This document shows, one piece after another, positions 6,717 through 18,824 of a DNA stretch of 59,406 bases. This DNA comes from Streptomyces sp. CB01881 (lineage in GTDB: Bacteria; Actinomycetota; Actinomycetes; Streptomycetales; Streptomycetaceae): positions 2,039,781 through 2,099,186 of the forward strand of contig NZ_CP026498.1 of NCBI RefSeq assembly GCF_002953255.1. Reading direction: 5' to 3'. Each line of letters starts with the position of its first letter. Positions within the stretch are counted from its first letter, which is position 1. The position numbers and the translations under genes were made by a program. The notes below the pieces were generated by a model. That model worked only from the letters and a program-made list of their open reading frames with translations, did not search any database and had not been told where the DNA came from.

Positions 6717-8054
6717 ATGCACGTCACCGGGATCAACTTCACCGACCGCACCGACGCGGGCCGCCGGCTGGCCGCCCGCCTGGGCCACCTGCGCGGGCCC
6801 GGCACCGTCGTCGTCGCCCTCCCGCGCGGCGGCGTGCCGGTGGCCGCCGAGGTGGCGGCCGCGCTCGGCGCCCCGCTCGACATCTGCGTGATCCGCAAGC
6901 TCGGCGTGCCCTACCAGCCGGAGCTGGGGATGGGCGCGATCGGCGAGGACGGCGTCAGGGTGCTGAACGACCAGGTGATGCGCGTCGCCGGGGTCGGCGC
7001 CGGGCAGCTCGCCGAGGTGGAGCGGGCGGAGCGCGCCGAGCTGGAGCGCCGGGCCCGCCGCTACCGGGGCGACCGCCCGCCCACCGACCTGCGCGGACGC
7101 ACCGTGGTCGTGGTCGACGACGGCGTCGCGACCGGCTCCACCGCCCGGGCGGCCTGCCGGATCGTCAAGGCCAGGGGCGCGGCCCGGGTCGTGCTGGCCG
7201 TCCCGGTGGCGCCCCGGGACTGGACCGACCGGCTCTCCGACGCCGCCGACGAACTGGTCTGCGTGAGTACGCCGTCGCCGTTCTTCGCGATCGGCGAGTT
7301 CTACCGCGACTTCTCGCAGACCGGTGACGACGAGGTGCTGCGGCTGCTCGCCGCGGCCCGCGGCGAGCACCCCCACGCGCCGACCGAGGTGGACCGCGAG
7401 CTCACCGTGCCGGCCGCCGGCGTGCTGCTGGCGGGCCGGCTGACCGTCCCGGTGCGGGCGGCGGGCGTGGTGGTGTTCGCGCACGGCAGCGGCAGCAGCC
7501 GCCACAGCCCGCGCAACCGCCACGTGGCCGCCCACCTGAACCGCGCGGGCCTGGCGACGCTGCTGTTCGACCTGCTCACCGAGGCCGAGGAGCCGGACCG
7601 GCGCAAGGTCTTCGACGTCGACCTGCTCGGCACCCGGCTGACGGCCGTCGCCGGGCGGCTGGCGGACCAGGAGGAGACCCGGGACCTCCCGCTCGGCCTC
7701 TTCGGCGCCAGCACCGGCGCCGCCGCCGCGCTCTGGACGGCCGCCCGGATGGGCGACGGCGTGCGCGCCGTGGTCTCCCGGGGCGGGCGGCCGGACCTCG
7801 CCGGCCCCGAGCGGCTGGCCGCGGTCACCGCGCCGACGCTGCTGGTGGTGGGGGGCCGGGACACCGCGGTGATCGAGCTGAACCGGCAGGCGCAGTCCCG
7901 GCTGCGCTGCGAGAGTGTACTGGCGGTGGTCCCGCACGCAGGCCACCTGTTCGAGGAGCCGGGCACGCTGGACCAGGCCGCGGAGCTGGCCCGCGACTGG
8001 TTCCTGGGCCGCCTTCCGGCCGACCCGCCGGGGCCGCCCGGCGACCCGGCCTGA
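6717..8054 (+). CDS. Phosphoribosyltransferase / dienelactone hydrolase-like fusion protein
   Basis: A 445-residue protein from the ATG at 6717, with GGAGG seven bases upstream. Residues about 5-215 are a type I phosphoribosyltransferase-like domain with the PRPP loop VVVVDDGVATGSTARAA; the preceding LPRGGVPVAAEVA is also typical. Residues about 225-435 are an alpha/beta hydrolase of dienelactone hydrolase type: GVVVFAHGSGSSRHSP near the oxyanion site, LFGASTGAAAAL as nucleophile elbow (Ser), and PHAGHLFEEP with the catalytic His. Such fusions are common in actinobacteria, but the substrate is not known. The gene is divergent from the cyclase/cupin operon, with which it shares a 275-base (or longer) upstream region; no functional link can be claimed. 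Confidence 0.85.
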   Translation: MHVTGINFTDRTDAGRRLAARLGHLRGPGTVVVALPRGGVPVAAEVAAALGAPLDICVIRKLGVPYQPELGMGAIGEDGVRVLNDQVMRVAGVGAGQLAEVERAERAELERRARRYRGDRPPTDLRGRTVVVVDDGVATGSTARAACRIVKARGAARVVLAVPVAPRDWTDRLSDAADELVCVSTPSPFFAIGEFYRDFSQTGDDEVLRLLAAARGEHPHAPTEVDRELTVPAAGVLLAGRLTVPVRAAGVVVFAHGSGSSRHSPRNRHVAAHLNRAGLATLLFDLLTEAEEPDRRKVFDVDLLGTRLTAVAGRLADQEETRDLPLGLFGASTGAAAALWTAARMGDGVRAVVSRGGRPDLAGPERLAAVTAPTLLVVGGRDTAVIELNRQAQSRLRCESVLAVVPHAGHLFEEPGTLDQAAELARDWFLGRLPADPPGPPGDPA

Positions 8055-8160
8055 CCGGGCCGGCGGGGCCGGCCGTCGGCGCGGACGGGAGGTGCGGGCA
8101 GGTTTTCCGCAGCAGCCCCGATCGGCAGCACATTTTGCCCAGCCGAACCGGGGATTTCCT

Positions 8161-9531
<1,371 letters not shown>

Positions 9532-9586
9532 GCGTCGGGGAACGGTGAGCACGGCCGGCTGAGCACGGCCGAGGAGGAGCAGGACG

Positions 9587-10786
9587 ATGGCGCACTACCG
9601 GCAGCTGGGCAGCATCCCGCCCAAGCGGCACACCCAGCACCGCACGCCCGAAGGCGGTCTGTACTACGAGGAGTTGATGGGCGAGGAGGGGTTCTCCTCG
9701 GACTCCTCGCTGCTCTACCACCGGGGCATCCCCTCGGCCGTCGTGGACGCGGTGCCGTGGGAGCTGCCCGACCAGTCGCTGGTGGCCAACCATCCCCTGC
9801 TCCCCCGGCACCTCAAGCTGCACGAGCTGTTCGCGGGCCAGGAGTGGAAGTCCGCGGACGTCGTCGGCAGCCGCCGTCTCGTCCTCGGCAACGGCGACGT
9901 GCGGATCTCGTACGTCGCCGCCGGGGCCCCGAGCGAGCTGTACCGCAACGGGCTCGGCGACGAGTGCGTGTACGTGGAGTCCGGCGCGGGCACGGTCGAG
10001 ACGGTCTTCGGCACGCTGGAGGTCGGCCAGGGCGACTACGTGGTCATCCCCCGGGCGACCACCCACCGCTGGGTGCCCTCCGGCGACGAGCCGCTGCGGG
10101 CGTACTGCATCGAGGCGAACAGCCACATCACCCCGGTGAAGCGCTTCCTCTCCAAGTACGGCCAGCTGCTGGAGCACGCGCCGTACTGCGAGCGGGACCT
10201 GCGCGGCCCGTCCGGCCCGCTGCTGGTCGAGGGCACGGACGTCGACGTGCTGGTCAAGCACCGCGGCCCGAACGGCATCGCGGGCACCCGGTACACGGTG
10301 CCGCACCACCCGTTCGACGTGGTCGGCTGGGACGGCTGCCTCTACCCGTACGCGTTCAACATCCGGGACTACGAGCCGATCACCGGCCGGATCCACCAGC
10401 CGCCGCCCGCGCACCAGGTGTTCGAGGGCAACGGGTTCGTGATCTGCAACTTCGTGCCCCGCAAGGTGGACTACCACCCGCTCTCGATCCCCGTCCCGTA
10501 CTACCACGCCAACGTGGACAGCGACGAGGTCATGTTCTACTGCGGCGGCGACTACGCGGCCCGCAAGGGTTCGGGCATCGGCCAGGGCTCGATCTCGCTG
10601 CACCCGGGCGGCCACACCCACGGCCCGCAGCCGGGCGCCTACGAGCGCAGCATCGGCGTGGAGTTCTTCGACGAGCTCGCCGTCATGGTGGACACCTTCC
10701 GCCCGCTGGAGCTGGGCGAGGGCGGCCGGGCCGGCGAGGACGCCGACTACGCCTGGACGTGGGCCGGCCGGGGGCCGCAGCGGTGA
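9587..10786 (+). CDS. hmgA: Homogentisate 1,2-dioxygenase
   Basis: A 399-residue protein that opens the ring of homogentisate to maleylacetoacetate using Fe(II). The iron-site region is clear: PYYHANVDSDEVMFYCGG supplies a His and a Glu, and SISLHPGGHTHGPQPG supplies the second His. Upstream, GQGDYVVIPRATTHRW is the cupin-like second motif of the N-terminal barrel. It starts at ATG 9587 behind GGAGGAGCAGGACG. Its TGA overlaps the GTG of the next gene (GTGA at 10783-10786), so the two are translationally coupled. The length is slightly shorter than that of many bacterial homologues, and matches the actinobacterial form as I know it. Confidence 0.95.
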   Translation: MAHYRQLGSIPPKRHTQHRTPEGGLYYEELMGEEGFSSDSSLLYHRGIPSAVVDAVPWELPDQSLVANHPLLPRHLKLHELFAGQEWKSADVVGSRRLVLGNGDVRISYVAAGAPSELYRNGLGDECVYVESGAGTVETVFGTLEVGQGDYVVIPRATTHRWVPSGDEPLRAYCIEANSHITPVKRFLSKYGQLLEHAPYCERDLRGPSGPLLVEGTDVDVLVKHRGPNGIAGTRYTVPHHPFDVVGWDGCLYPYAFNIRDYEPITGRIHQPPPAHQVFEGNGFVICNFVPRKVDYHPLSIPVPYYHANVDSDEVMFYCGGDYAARKGSGIGQGSISLHPGGHTHGPQPGAYERSIGVEFFDELAVMVDTFRPLELGEGGRAGEDADYAWTWAGRGPQR

Positions 10787-11663
10787 CCGGTACCTTCGAG
10801 CCCGCCGGTGGCGGCATCCCCCCGCTCTTCCAGGGCCTCTTCGACGACGCGGCGGTGTTCCCGCCGGGGAACCTGCCGGTCGCCGAGGCGGTACCGGCGC
10901 ACCGTGCGCACCGCTGCGCGTGGTACTCCGCCGCGGTCGGACCGCTCCTGTGCGGGGCGGGCCGGCTCGGCGAGCTGGCCGCCGCGGCCCCGGCCGGCGC
11001 GGGCGGGCCGCTCCGGGTCGGGCTCGTCCTGCCGGGGGGCAGTGCCGAGCTCGGCCCGGCACTCGCCGCCGCCGCGCCGTTCGAGGTGGCCGGCGTCGAG
11101 CTGGCCACCCGGGACGCCGCCGAGGCGGTGGCCGCACTGGACCTGCTGCTGCCGCCGGACGTCCCGGCCGCCGTCGAGCTGCCGCGCGAGCTGCTGCACG
11201 GCGACGCCCTGGGCGAGGTCCTGGACGTGCTCGTCGACAGCGCCTACCGGGCGAAGTTCCGCACCGGCGGGGTGGTGGCCGGCGCCTTCCCCGACGAGGA
11301 CGAGCTGGCCGGGTTTCTCACCGGCTGCGCGCAGCGCGGCCTGCCGTACAAGTGCACGGCGGGGCTGCACCACGCCGTCCGGCACACCGACCCGGTCACC
11401 GGCTTCGAGCACCACGGCTTCCTGAACGTCCTGCTGGCCGCGCTGGAGACCGACCGCCGGGCCGCGGCCGAGGTGCTGGCGGAGCGCTCGGGCGAGGCGC
11501 TGGCCAAGGCCGTCCGCGAACTGACCGACCATCAGGTCACGGTGATCCGCAACTCGTTCACCGCGTTCGGCACCTGTAGCATCGCCGAGCCCCTGGACGA
11601 CCTGGCCGCGCTCGGCCTGCTGTCGCCCGGGACCGGCCCCAGCCCCACGTCCCAGGAGGACCG

Positions 11664-11667
<4 letters not shown>
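10783..11667 (+). CDS. Unknown protein coupled between hmgA and fahA
   Basis: A 294-residue protein with GTG start overlapping the hmgA stop and its own stop overlapping the TTG of fahA (TTGA at 11664-11667). It has no signal peptide or membrane segment. Notable stretches: GLFDDAAVFPPGNLPV near the N-terminus, AYRAKFRTGGVVAGAFPDEDELAGF, LPYKCTAGLHHAVRH and FGTCSIAEP near the C-terminus. The alternation of hydrophobic strands and helices with a conserved Lys, two His and Cys suggests an enzyme, possibly a TIM-barrel-like fold. A maleylacetoacetate isomerase is not seen among the neighbours, so this protein is a candidate for that step or for an accessory role. That is inference from position only. 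Confidence 0.8.
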
Positions 11668-12884
<1,217 letters not shown>

Positions 12885-12924
12885 CGGCCCGCGCGGCGGC
12901 GGGCCCGGACACGGACGACCCGTG

Positions 12925-12966
12925 GGCGGAGGGACGGTACCGGTTGACCGGTGCCGCCCCTCCGCC
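12925..12966 (+). terminator. Hairpin terminator after fahA
   Basis: GGCGGAGGG (12925-12933) pairs with CCCTCCGCC (12958-12966) and the inner CGGTACCGG pairs with CCGGTGCCG with one G-U, around a TTGA loop. It lies 40 bases after the fahA stop. Confidence 0.7.
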
Positions 12967-13109
12967 CGTCCGGGGACGGGTCCCGGCCCGCCCCCGGACT
13001 CCCGTCGTCCGCCCGGTCGCCCGGCGGGCGGGAGCCTGGAGCCGGGCCTAGTACGGTGGACGGCGAGGATCTTCGGAACGAGCGGCGACGAGGAACGGGA
13101 GCGGGCCCG

Positions 13110-14174
13110 ATGGGTGCAGAGGTGCTGGTCCACCAGGACGGCGGCGTCGGGCGGATCGTGCTCGACCGGCCGCGGGCGCTCAACTCGCTGACGCACGGCA
13201 TGATCACGGCCGTCCACGCGGCGCTGGAGGAGTGGGCGGCGGACGACACCGTGCGGGCCGTGGTGCTGACCGGCGCCGGCGAGCGCGGGCTCTGCGCCGG
13301 CGCGGACATCCGGGCGATCCACGAGGACGCCAAGGCCGGCGGGGCCGGTTCGCGGGCCTTCTTCCGCGACGAGTACCGGCTCAACGCGCTGATCGCCCGC
13401 TACCCGAAGCCGTACCTCGCGGTGATGGACGGCATCACCATGGGCGGCGGCGTCGGCCTCTCCGCCCACGGCGCCGTGCGGATCGTCACCGAGCGCTCCA
13501 CCGTGGCGATGCCGGAGACCCGGATCGGCCTGGTGCCGGACGTCGGCGGCAGCCGGCTCCTGGCCCACGCCCCGGGCGGGTTGGGCACGCACCTCGGCCT
13601 CACGTCCGCCTCGATGGGCCCCGGGGACGCGCTGCTCTGCGGCTTCGCGGACCACTTCGTCCACTCGGCGCGGATCCCCGCGCTGCTCGCGGACCTGACC
13701 GCACGGCTCGCCGGGCCGGCCACCGGGGCCGCGGCCGCCGTCACCGCCGCCGTCACCGCCCACGCCGAGGCCGCACCGCCCGCCGCGCTCGCGGCGCAGC
13801 GGGCGTGGATCGACGCCTGCTACGGCGCCGACACCGCCGAGGAGATCGTCGCGCGGCTGCTGGACACGGGGCTCCCGGAGGCCAAGGAGGCCGCCGAGCA
13901 GGTGCTCGGGAACTCGCCGACGGCCGTCAAGGTCACGCTCGCCGCGCTGCGCCGGGCCCGCACGCTGCCATCGCTGGAGGCGGTGCTGGACCAGGAGTAC
14001 CGGATCTCCTGCGCGGCCCTGGCCGGGCACGACCTGGTCGAGGGCATCCGCGCCCAGGTCGTGGACAAGGACCGCAACCCGCGCTGGTCGCCCGCCGGCC
14101 TCGCCGGGGTGTCGGAGGCGGAGGTCGCCCGCCACTTCGCGCCGCGCGGGGACGACGAGCTGGGCCTGGCCTGA
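13110..14174 (+). CDS. 3-Hydroxyisobutyryl-CoA hydrolase family protein
   Basis: A 354-residue crotonase-fold protein. The first oxyanion segment is [19 protein letters not shown]; the second is [15 protein letters not shown]. The [16 protein letters not shown] signature, with Glu and Asp, distinguishes 3-hydroxyisobutyryl-CoA hydrolases from hydratases, as does the long C-terminal extension ([14 protein letters not shown] region, then [22 protein letters not shown] and a [12 protein letters not shown] end). The reaction releases 3-hydroxyisobutyrate in valine degradation. Start ATG at 13110. It stands alone on the plus strand, 172 bases before the next gene, a paralogous enoyl-CoA hydratase. 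An enoyl-CoA hydratase/isomerase assignment would be the alternative. Confidence 0.85.
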   Translation: MGAEVLVHQDGGVGRIVLDRPRALNSLTHGMITAVHAALEEWAADDTVRAVVLTGAGERGLCAGADIRAIHEDAKAGGAGSRAFFRDEYRLNALIARYPKPYLAVMDGITMGGGVGLSAHGAVRIVTERSTVAMPETRIGLVPDVGGSRLLAHAPGGLGTHLGLTSASMGPGDALLCGFADHFVHSARIPALLADLTARLAGPATGAAAAVTAAVTAHAEAAPPAALAAQRAWIDACYGADTAEEIVARLLDTGLPEAKEAAEQVLGNSPTAVKVTLAALRRARTLPSLEAVLDQEYRISCAALAGHDLVEGIRAQVVDKDRNPRWSPAGLAGVSEAEVARHFAPRGDDELGLA

Positions 14175-14346
14175 CCGGGCCCGGCGGCCCCGCCCCGCAC
14201 GACGGCGCCGGACCGCGTCGGCGGCGCCTCCCGTGACGACCGTCTCGCATGGCAAGACTGGCGCGAGCGGGGGTGCTTCGGAGATTGTTGGGCGGTCAGG
14301 GCGCACCTTGCACGGTGCCGAGCAGCGGAAATGGGAGTCAACGGCG

Positions 14347-15135
14347 ATGACCGAGACCACCGAGACCTACGAGACGATCCTGGTCGAGCGCAAGGGCCGG
14401 GTCGGGCTGATCACGCTCAACCGGCCGGAGGCGCTCAACGCGCTGAACACCCGGCTGATGAACGAGGTCGTCGCGGCCGCCACCGCCTTCGACCGGGACC
14501 CGGAGATCGGCTGTCTCGTGATCACCGGATCGGAGAAGGCCTTCGCGGCCGGCGCCGACATCAAGGAGATGCAGGGCAACCGCTTCCCCGACGTCTACCT
14601 GGACGACTGGCTGGGCCCGTGGGACCGGCTCGGCGAGCTGCGCAAGCCGGTGGTGGCGGCGGTGGCCGGCTTCGCGCTGGGCGGCGGCTGCGAGCTGGCG
14701 ATGCTCTGCGACATCCTGCTCGCCGCGGACACCGCGAAGTTCGGGCAGCCGGAGATCAAGCTCGGCGTCATCCCCGGCATCGGCGGCTCGCAGCGGCTGA
14801 CCCGCGCGGTCGGCAAGGCGAAGGCGATGGAGCTCTGCCTGACCGGCCGGATGATGGGCGCCGAGGAGGCCGAGCGGGCCGGCCTGGTCTCCCGGATCGT
14901 CCCGGCCGACCAGCTGCTCGCCGAGGCGCTGGCCGTCGCCGAGAAGGTCGCCGCGATGTCGACCCCGGCCGCCATCATGCTGAAGGAGAGCGTGAACCGC
15001 TCCTTCGAGACCACCCTCGCCGAGGGCGTCCGCTTCGAACGCCGCCTGTTCCACGCCGCGTTCGCGACGGCCGACCAGAAGGAGGGCATGGCCGCCTTCG
15101 CCGAGAAGCGCCCGGCCTCCTTCACCCACCGCTGA
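14347..15135 (+). CDS. Enoyl-CoA hydratase
   Basis: A 262-residue crotonase. It has [15 protein letters not shown] and [16 protein letters not shown] for the oxyanion hole and first catalytic Glu, then [20 protein letters not shown] with the second Glu, so hydration of trans-2-enoyl-CoA (short chain) is expected. The C-terminal [20 protein letters not shown] helix is standard. Start ATG at 14347. It is separated from the hydrolase upstream by 172 bases with its own probable promoter, and ends before a hairpin at 15151-15190. Probable role: fatty acid or branched amino acid oxidation. Confidence 0.9.
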   Translation: MTETTETYETILVERKGRVGLITLNRPEALNALNTRLMNEVVAAATAFDRDPEIGCLVITGSEKAFAAGADIKEMQGNRFPDVYLDDWLGPWDRLGELRKPVVAAVAGFALGGGCELAMLCDILLAADTAKFGQPEIKLGVIPGIGGSQRLTRAVGKAKAMELCLTGRMMGAEEAERAGLVSRIVPADQLLAEALAVAEKVAAMSTPAAIMLKESVNRSFETTLAEGVRFERRLFHAAFATADQKEGMAAFAEKRPASFTHR

Positions 15136-15160
15136 CCGGTCACGGGTAGCGGACGGCGGC

Positions 15161-15181
15161 CGGCAGGCTTCTCGGCTGCCG
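15161..15181 (+). terminator. Hairpin downstream of enoyl-CoA hydratase
   Basis: CGGCAG (15161-15166) and CTGCCG (15176-15181) flank a nine-base loop, 25 bases after the stop codon; the outer GGACGGC/GTCC pairing extends it. It lies between convergent genes. Confidence 0.5.
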
Positions 15182-15214
15182 TCCGCCATCCGTTCGCCGT
15201 CCGCCATCCGTTCG
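15179..15214. repeat. Tandem 18-base direct repeat
   Basis: Two identical units CCGTCCGCCATCCGTTCG occur head to tail at 15179-15196 and 15197-15214 in the spacer between convergent genes. No function is evident. Confidence 0.8.
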
Positions 15215-15300
15215 CCGGAGCCGCCCACGGCCGGGGCCGCCGGGCGCCGGCCGTCCCCCGGCCGTGGCCGCTCCCGGTCCGCCGCACCCCGGCCCGCCCG

Positions 15301-17151
15301 TCAGTCCTCGCTCACCAGCGCCGTGTTGAGCCGGGCCAGACCGCTGCGGGTCGCGGCCACCACGATCCGGTCGCCGGGCGCGAGGGCGCGGGTGCGGTCG
15401 GGGTAGCTCCACCGGTAGGTGTGCGGGCTGCCGGCCAGGCGGACGGCGACCACGCGGACGCCGCCCGGGTCCTCCAGGTCGTGGCGGTTCATCCCGACCA
15501 GGCCGCCGCCGTCCTCGGCCCGCAGTTCGGCGATCAGCAGCACGTGCCGGAACACCGACAGCGTGCCCAGCACCTCGCGCCCCATCAGGGCGGCGGCGAA
15601 GGCGGGCGCGGCCAGGTAGGACGTCGACCGGGAGGCGGCGTTGTCCAGCGTCGCGTAGACGTGGCGGGCGAAGTTGTCGTCGAAGAGGCGGAGCACCACC
15701 CGCACGTCGGGCCGGCCGGCGCGGGCCTCCAGCGCGGCCTCCAGGTTGGTGGCGTCGTCCCCGCTGACCGCGACCACCGCCCGGCTGTGCTTCAGCCGGG
15801 CCCGGCGCAGCTGTTCCGCCAGCGGGCCGTCGTCGACGACCACCGGCACGCCGAGTGCGCGGACCGCGGAGATGCCGCGGGCCTGCGGGTCCCGCTCCAG
15901 GCCCACCACCGGCACGCCCAGACCGTGGAGTTGGGCGACGACGCGGGTGCCGACGTTGCCCAGGCCGGCCACGATGACGTGGTCCCGGGTGCCCGCCCCG
16001 GGGTTGCGGGGCTGGCCGCGCCGCCCGGAGCCGAGCACCTCGACCATGATGGCGGTGGCGACCGGCGCGAAGGTGATGCCGCAGAAGGTGATCACCACCT
16101 GGGCGACCCGTTGCCAGAGGCCGCCGGTGCCGGTGCCCGCGGCCGCGTCGGAGGGCTGGTCGGGCTGGGCCGCGCCGGCCAGGTCGAGCAGCGCGACGTA
16201 GAGCGACCAGCCGAAGTCCCGGTTGAGGTACCAGAGCACTCCGAAGGCCATCAGCACCGCCGCGAGCGCGGTGATCAGCACCAGCCGGAGCCGGGCGCTG
16301 GTGAAGAAGCGCAGGGTGTCGAGCAGCCGCCAGCGCAGTCGGCGCGTCCAGGAGATCCGGACCGGTGGTTCGCTGGGCAGGGTCTGCAGTGCGGCCACCC
16401 CGCCGGCCTCCTCGGGGTCCGGCTCCGGCCCCGCCCCCTGCTCCGGCCCCTCTCCCGGCTCCCGCTGCGGGGGCACTCCCCCGCCGGCCCTCCGGACCGG
16501 GCCGTCGTCGCCGAACTCGGAGGCCAGCCGGACGAAGGGGGCCGAGTCGCCCTCCTGCTCGGGCAGCAGCCTGATCCGGCTGACGTCCTGCCGGTCGATC
16601 CGGTCGGCGACGATGCAGATCCGGCCCGGGTCGATGTCGTCGTCGTAGGCGATGTGCAGGAAGCGGTCCCCGACCTGGACGGAGTTGGGGCGGGAGAGCG
16701 CGGCTGCGGCGAAGGCGGGTGCGGCGGTGGCGGAGCCGGAGAGCGCGGCGCCGTTCCTCAGCAGCCGTTCGATGTTCTCGCCGAGCCGCTGGTTGAACAT
16801 CCGCAGCACGATGCGGATGTCGGGGTTGCGGTCCTGGGCGGTCAGCGCGGCGTGGATGTTCTCCTGGTCGCTGCCGTCGACCAGGGCGATCCCGCGGGCG
16901 GCCTCGACCCGGACGGCGCGCAGCGCCTCCTCCGTGATGCTGCCGAACTCGACCACGGCCGCGACCCCGGGCAGCCGTTCGATCTGTGGCGCGTGCTCGC
17001 GCGTGCGGTCCGGTACCAGCGCCACCACCGGGACCTCGTAGTGCTCCACGAGTTCGACGATCAGGCGGTGGGCGAGCGCGTTGCCGCCGCAGACGATGTA
17101 GTGCTGGCCGACCGGCTCGACCGGAGGGCTCCCCCACCCTTCAGAAGTCAT
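15301..17151 (-). CDS. CASTOR/POLLUX-like channel with two RCK (TrkA-N) domains
   Basis: A 616-residue protein. Residues about 17-150 form a first NAD-binding RCK domain (YIVCGGNALAHRLIVEL). After a Pro/Glu-rich linker (about 205-260) come two or three membrane segments: LRLVLITALAAVLMAFGVLW, a pore-like loop containing GWSLYVALLDLAGA, and VVITFCGITFAPVATAIMVEV. Residues about 390-520 are a second RCK domain (HVIVAGLGNVGTRVVAQL). This layout matches the ion channel family related to plant CASTOR/POLLUX and bacterial Trk-type channels, so a regulated cation channel is likely. The canonical TVGYGD filter is not seen. Starts at ATG 17149-17151; monocistronic on the minus strand and divergent from the HdeD gene. 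Confidence 0.8.
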   Translation of the reverse strand: MTSEGWGSPPVEPVGQHYIVCGGNALAHRLIVELVEHYEVPVVALVPDRTREHAPQIERLPGVAAVVEFGSITEEALRAVRVEAARGIALVDGSDQENIHAALTAQDRNPDIRIVLRMFNQRLGENIERLLRNGAALSGSATAAPAFAAAALSRPNSVQVGDRFLHIAYDDDIDPGRICIVADRIDRQDVSRIRLLPEQEGDSAPFVRLASEFGDDGPVRRAGGGVPPQREPGEGPEQGAGPEPDPEEAGGVAALQTLPSEPPVRISWTRRLRWRLLDTLRFFTSARLRLVLITALAAVLMAFGVLWYLNRDFGWSLYVALLDLAGAAQPDQPSDAAAGTGTGGLWQRVAQVVITFCGITFAPVATAIMVEVLGSGRRGQPRNPGAGTRDHVIVAGLGNVGTRVVAQLHGLGVPVVGLERDPQARGISAVRALGVPVVVDDGPLAEQLRRARLKHSRAVVAVSGDDATNLEAALEARAGRPDVRVVLRLFDDNFARHVYATLDNAASRSTSYLAAPAFAAALMGREVLGTLSVFRHVLLIAELRAEDGGGLVGMNRHDLEDPGGVRVVAVRLAGSPHTYRWSYPDRTRALAPGDRIVVAATRSGLARLNTALVSED

Positions 17152-17407
17152 ATCGCCGGATGATATCGACCGCGCATGAGCAGAGGGTGTCCGCAGAGCG
17201 ACTGAGGGGAAATCAGTTCCCCCTGCGGCCCCGACACTCGAACGGGCGTACCCGGCGGGCGGCCCGCCCCTTCCGTGACGATCATGAGAGCGCCACCCGT
17301 CCGAGGCCCACGCCCTTCACGGGCCCACGCCCCTTCAGGCCGACGCCCGGCCAGGGCCGCCCCCGCCCGGGCCCACGTCCGCCACCAGCCGTCAGGAGTA
17401 CGCCACC

Positions 17408-18007
17408 GTGGTCCCCCCGATCATCACCCCCAACGGTTCCCCGGTCCAGGGCCCGCTCGCACAGCTCGCCAAGGCCGCCTGGCAGGTGCTGCTGTTCGCC
17501 GGGCTCGTCTCGCTCGCCCTCGGGATCGTCGTCTTCGTCTGGCCCAAGCAGACCCTCCTCGTGGTGGGCGTGCTGTTCGGCCTCTACCTGCTGATCATCG
17601 GGATCGTGCAGCTGGTCGCCGCCTTCGGCACGCACGCCACCACCGCACTGCGGGTGCTGGCCTTCATCAGCGGCGCGATCTGCGTCCTGCTCGGTCTGCT
17701 CTGCTTCCGCGACGCCGCCCGGTCGGTGCTGCTGCTGGCGATCTGGATCGGCATCGGCTGGCTGTTCCGGGGCATCACCCAGCTCGTCGTCGCGATCTCC
17801 GACGAGGCCATGCCCGCCCGCGGCTGGCAGGCCTTCGCCGGCGCGGCCAACACCCTGGCGGGCGTACTGCTGATCGTCTGGCCGGTCGGGTCGATCACCG
17901 CACTGACCGTGCTGGCCGGGTGCTGGCTGCTGTTCCTGGGCCTGATCGAGATCGTCACGGCCCTCCGGATCCACTCCCAGGCCAAGCGGATCCCGTCCGG
18001 CGTCTGA
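17408..18007 (+). CDS. HdeD-family membrane protein (DUF308)
   Basis: A 199-residue protein with six hydrophobic helices arranged as three hairpins, the pattern of the HdeD/DUF308 family: VLLFAGLVSLALGIVVFVWP, LVVGVLFGLYLLIIGIVQLV, VLAFISGAICVLLGLLCF, a fourth helix LLLAIWIGIGWLFRGITQLV, and two more. The conserved motif W-P-x-x-x-L near the first helix end is present. In enterobacteria HdeD is linked to acid resistance, but the actinobacterial members have no proven role. The GTG start at 17408 follows AGGAG. It shares a 256-base divergent region with the channel gene and converges with the DUF6461 gene 38 bases downstream. Confidence 0.8.
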   Translation: MVPPIITPNGSPVQGPLAQLAKAAWQVLLFAGLVSLALGIVVFVWPKQTLLVVGVLFGLYLLIIGIVQLVAAFGTHATTALRVLAFISGAICVLLGLLCFRDAARSVLLLAIWIGIGWLFRGITQLVVAISDEAMPARGWQAFAGAANTLAGVLLIVWPVGSITALTVLAGCWLLFLGLIEIVTALRIHSQAKRIPSGV

Positions 18008-18045
18008 CACCGGGAGCCGGCCGGCCTTGGCCGGGGAGCCGGGGG

Positions 18046-18732
18046 CTACGGCACCGGGGCGTAGCCGAGCCGGAAGCCGGCCGCGTCCAGGCGTTCCGGG
18101 GTGAGGCGGACGTCCGTCAGCCGCTCGGCGAGCGCGAACGCCGCCTCGGTGTGCAGCCGGGGCCGGGCCTCGGCGGCGTCCGGGTCCGTGTCCGGCGACG
18201 GCGCCGGGTCCGCGCCCGCGTGCTCGTCGTCGGTGAGGTCGAAGCCGCAGTGCGCGAGCAGCTCCGCGATCCCCGGGGCCTCGGCGTCCTCGCCGTCGCG
18301 CTGGGTGGGGAAGAGCGGCTCGAAGTGCAGCCGGTTCGCCGCCCCCTCCTGCCAGTGGAAGCTGTCCACCGCGTTGCAGTTGCGGAAGTGCGAGACCAGT
18401 CGGGTGCCCTCGGCGAGCCGCGGGAGCGCGTCCCACAGCGAGCCCAGGTAGCCGTTGACCTCGACCGCGACGGCCCAGCCGTCCAACTCGGTCACGGCGA
18501 CGAGCATCAGGTCCTCGTCGCCGTACGGGGCGTGCTCGTCCTCGCCGTCGTCGAACGTCTCCCAGGCCTGGACCACCGCCGCCAGGCCGGTGACCGAACG
18601 GCCCGGGGCGGCGTCGAACCGGCGCAGCAGCTCGTCGGCGGAGATCCCCTGGACGTGCGTGAGGCAGTAGGCCTCGGCGAGGTCGGGGTAGCGCTCGTCG
18701 AACCAGGTGAAGTCGGTGGCGTGTGCAGACAT
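18046..18732 (-). CDS. DUF6461 family protein
   Basis: A 228-residue acidic, soluble protein. The N-terminal FTWFDERYPDLAEAYCLTHVQG and the central DGWAVAVEVNGYLGSL match a family common in streptomycetes and listed, as I recall, as DUF6461, often found near contractile or conflict-type systems but of unknown function. A low-complexity acidic linker (about 150-185) precedes the C-terminal helix. Starts at ATG 18730-18732. It is alone between the HdeD gene (convergent) and the CoA-transferase gene (same strand, 92-base gap). No motif allows a function to be stated. Confidence 0.65.
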   Translation of the reverse strand: MSAHATDFTWFDERYPDLAEAYCLTHVQGISADELLRRFDAAPGRSVTGLAAVVQAWETFDDGEDEHAPYGDEDLMLVAVTELDGWAVAVEVNGYLGSLWDALPRLAEGTRLVSHFRNCNAVDSFHWQEGAANRLHFEPLFPTQRDGEDAEAPGIAELLAHCGFDLTDDEHAGADPAPSPDTDPDAAEARPRLHTEAAFALAERLTDVRLTPERLDAAGFRLGYAPVP

Positions 18733-18824
18733 GTCAGGGATGCTGCCAGATCCCTCCGACAGCGCCGGTGCCCGGCCGGCCGTCAGTGCTGCTCTGCCTG
18801 GTCACCGGGTGCCGCACCGCCTGC

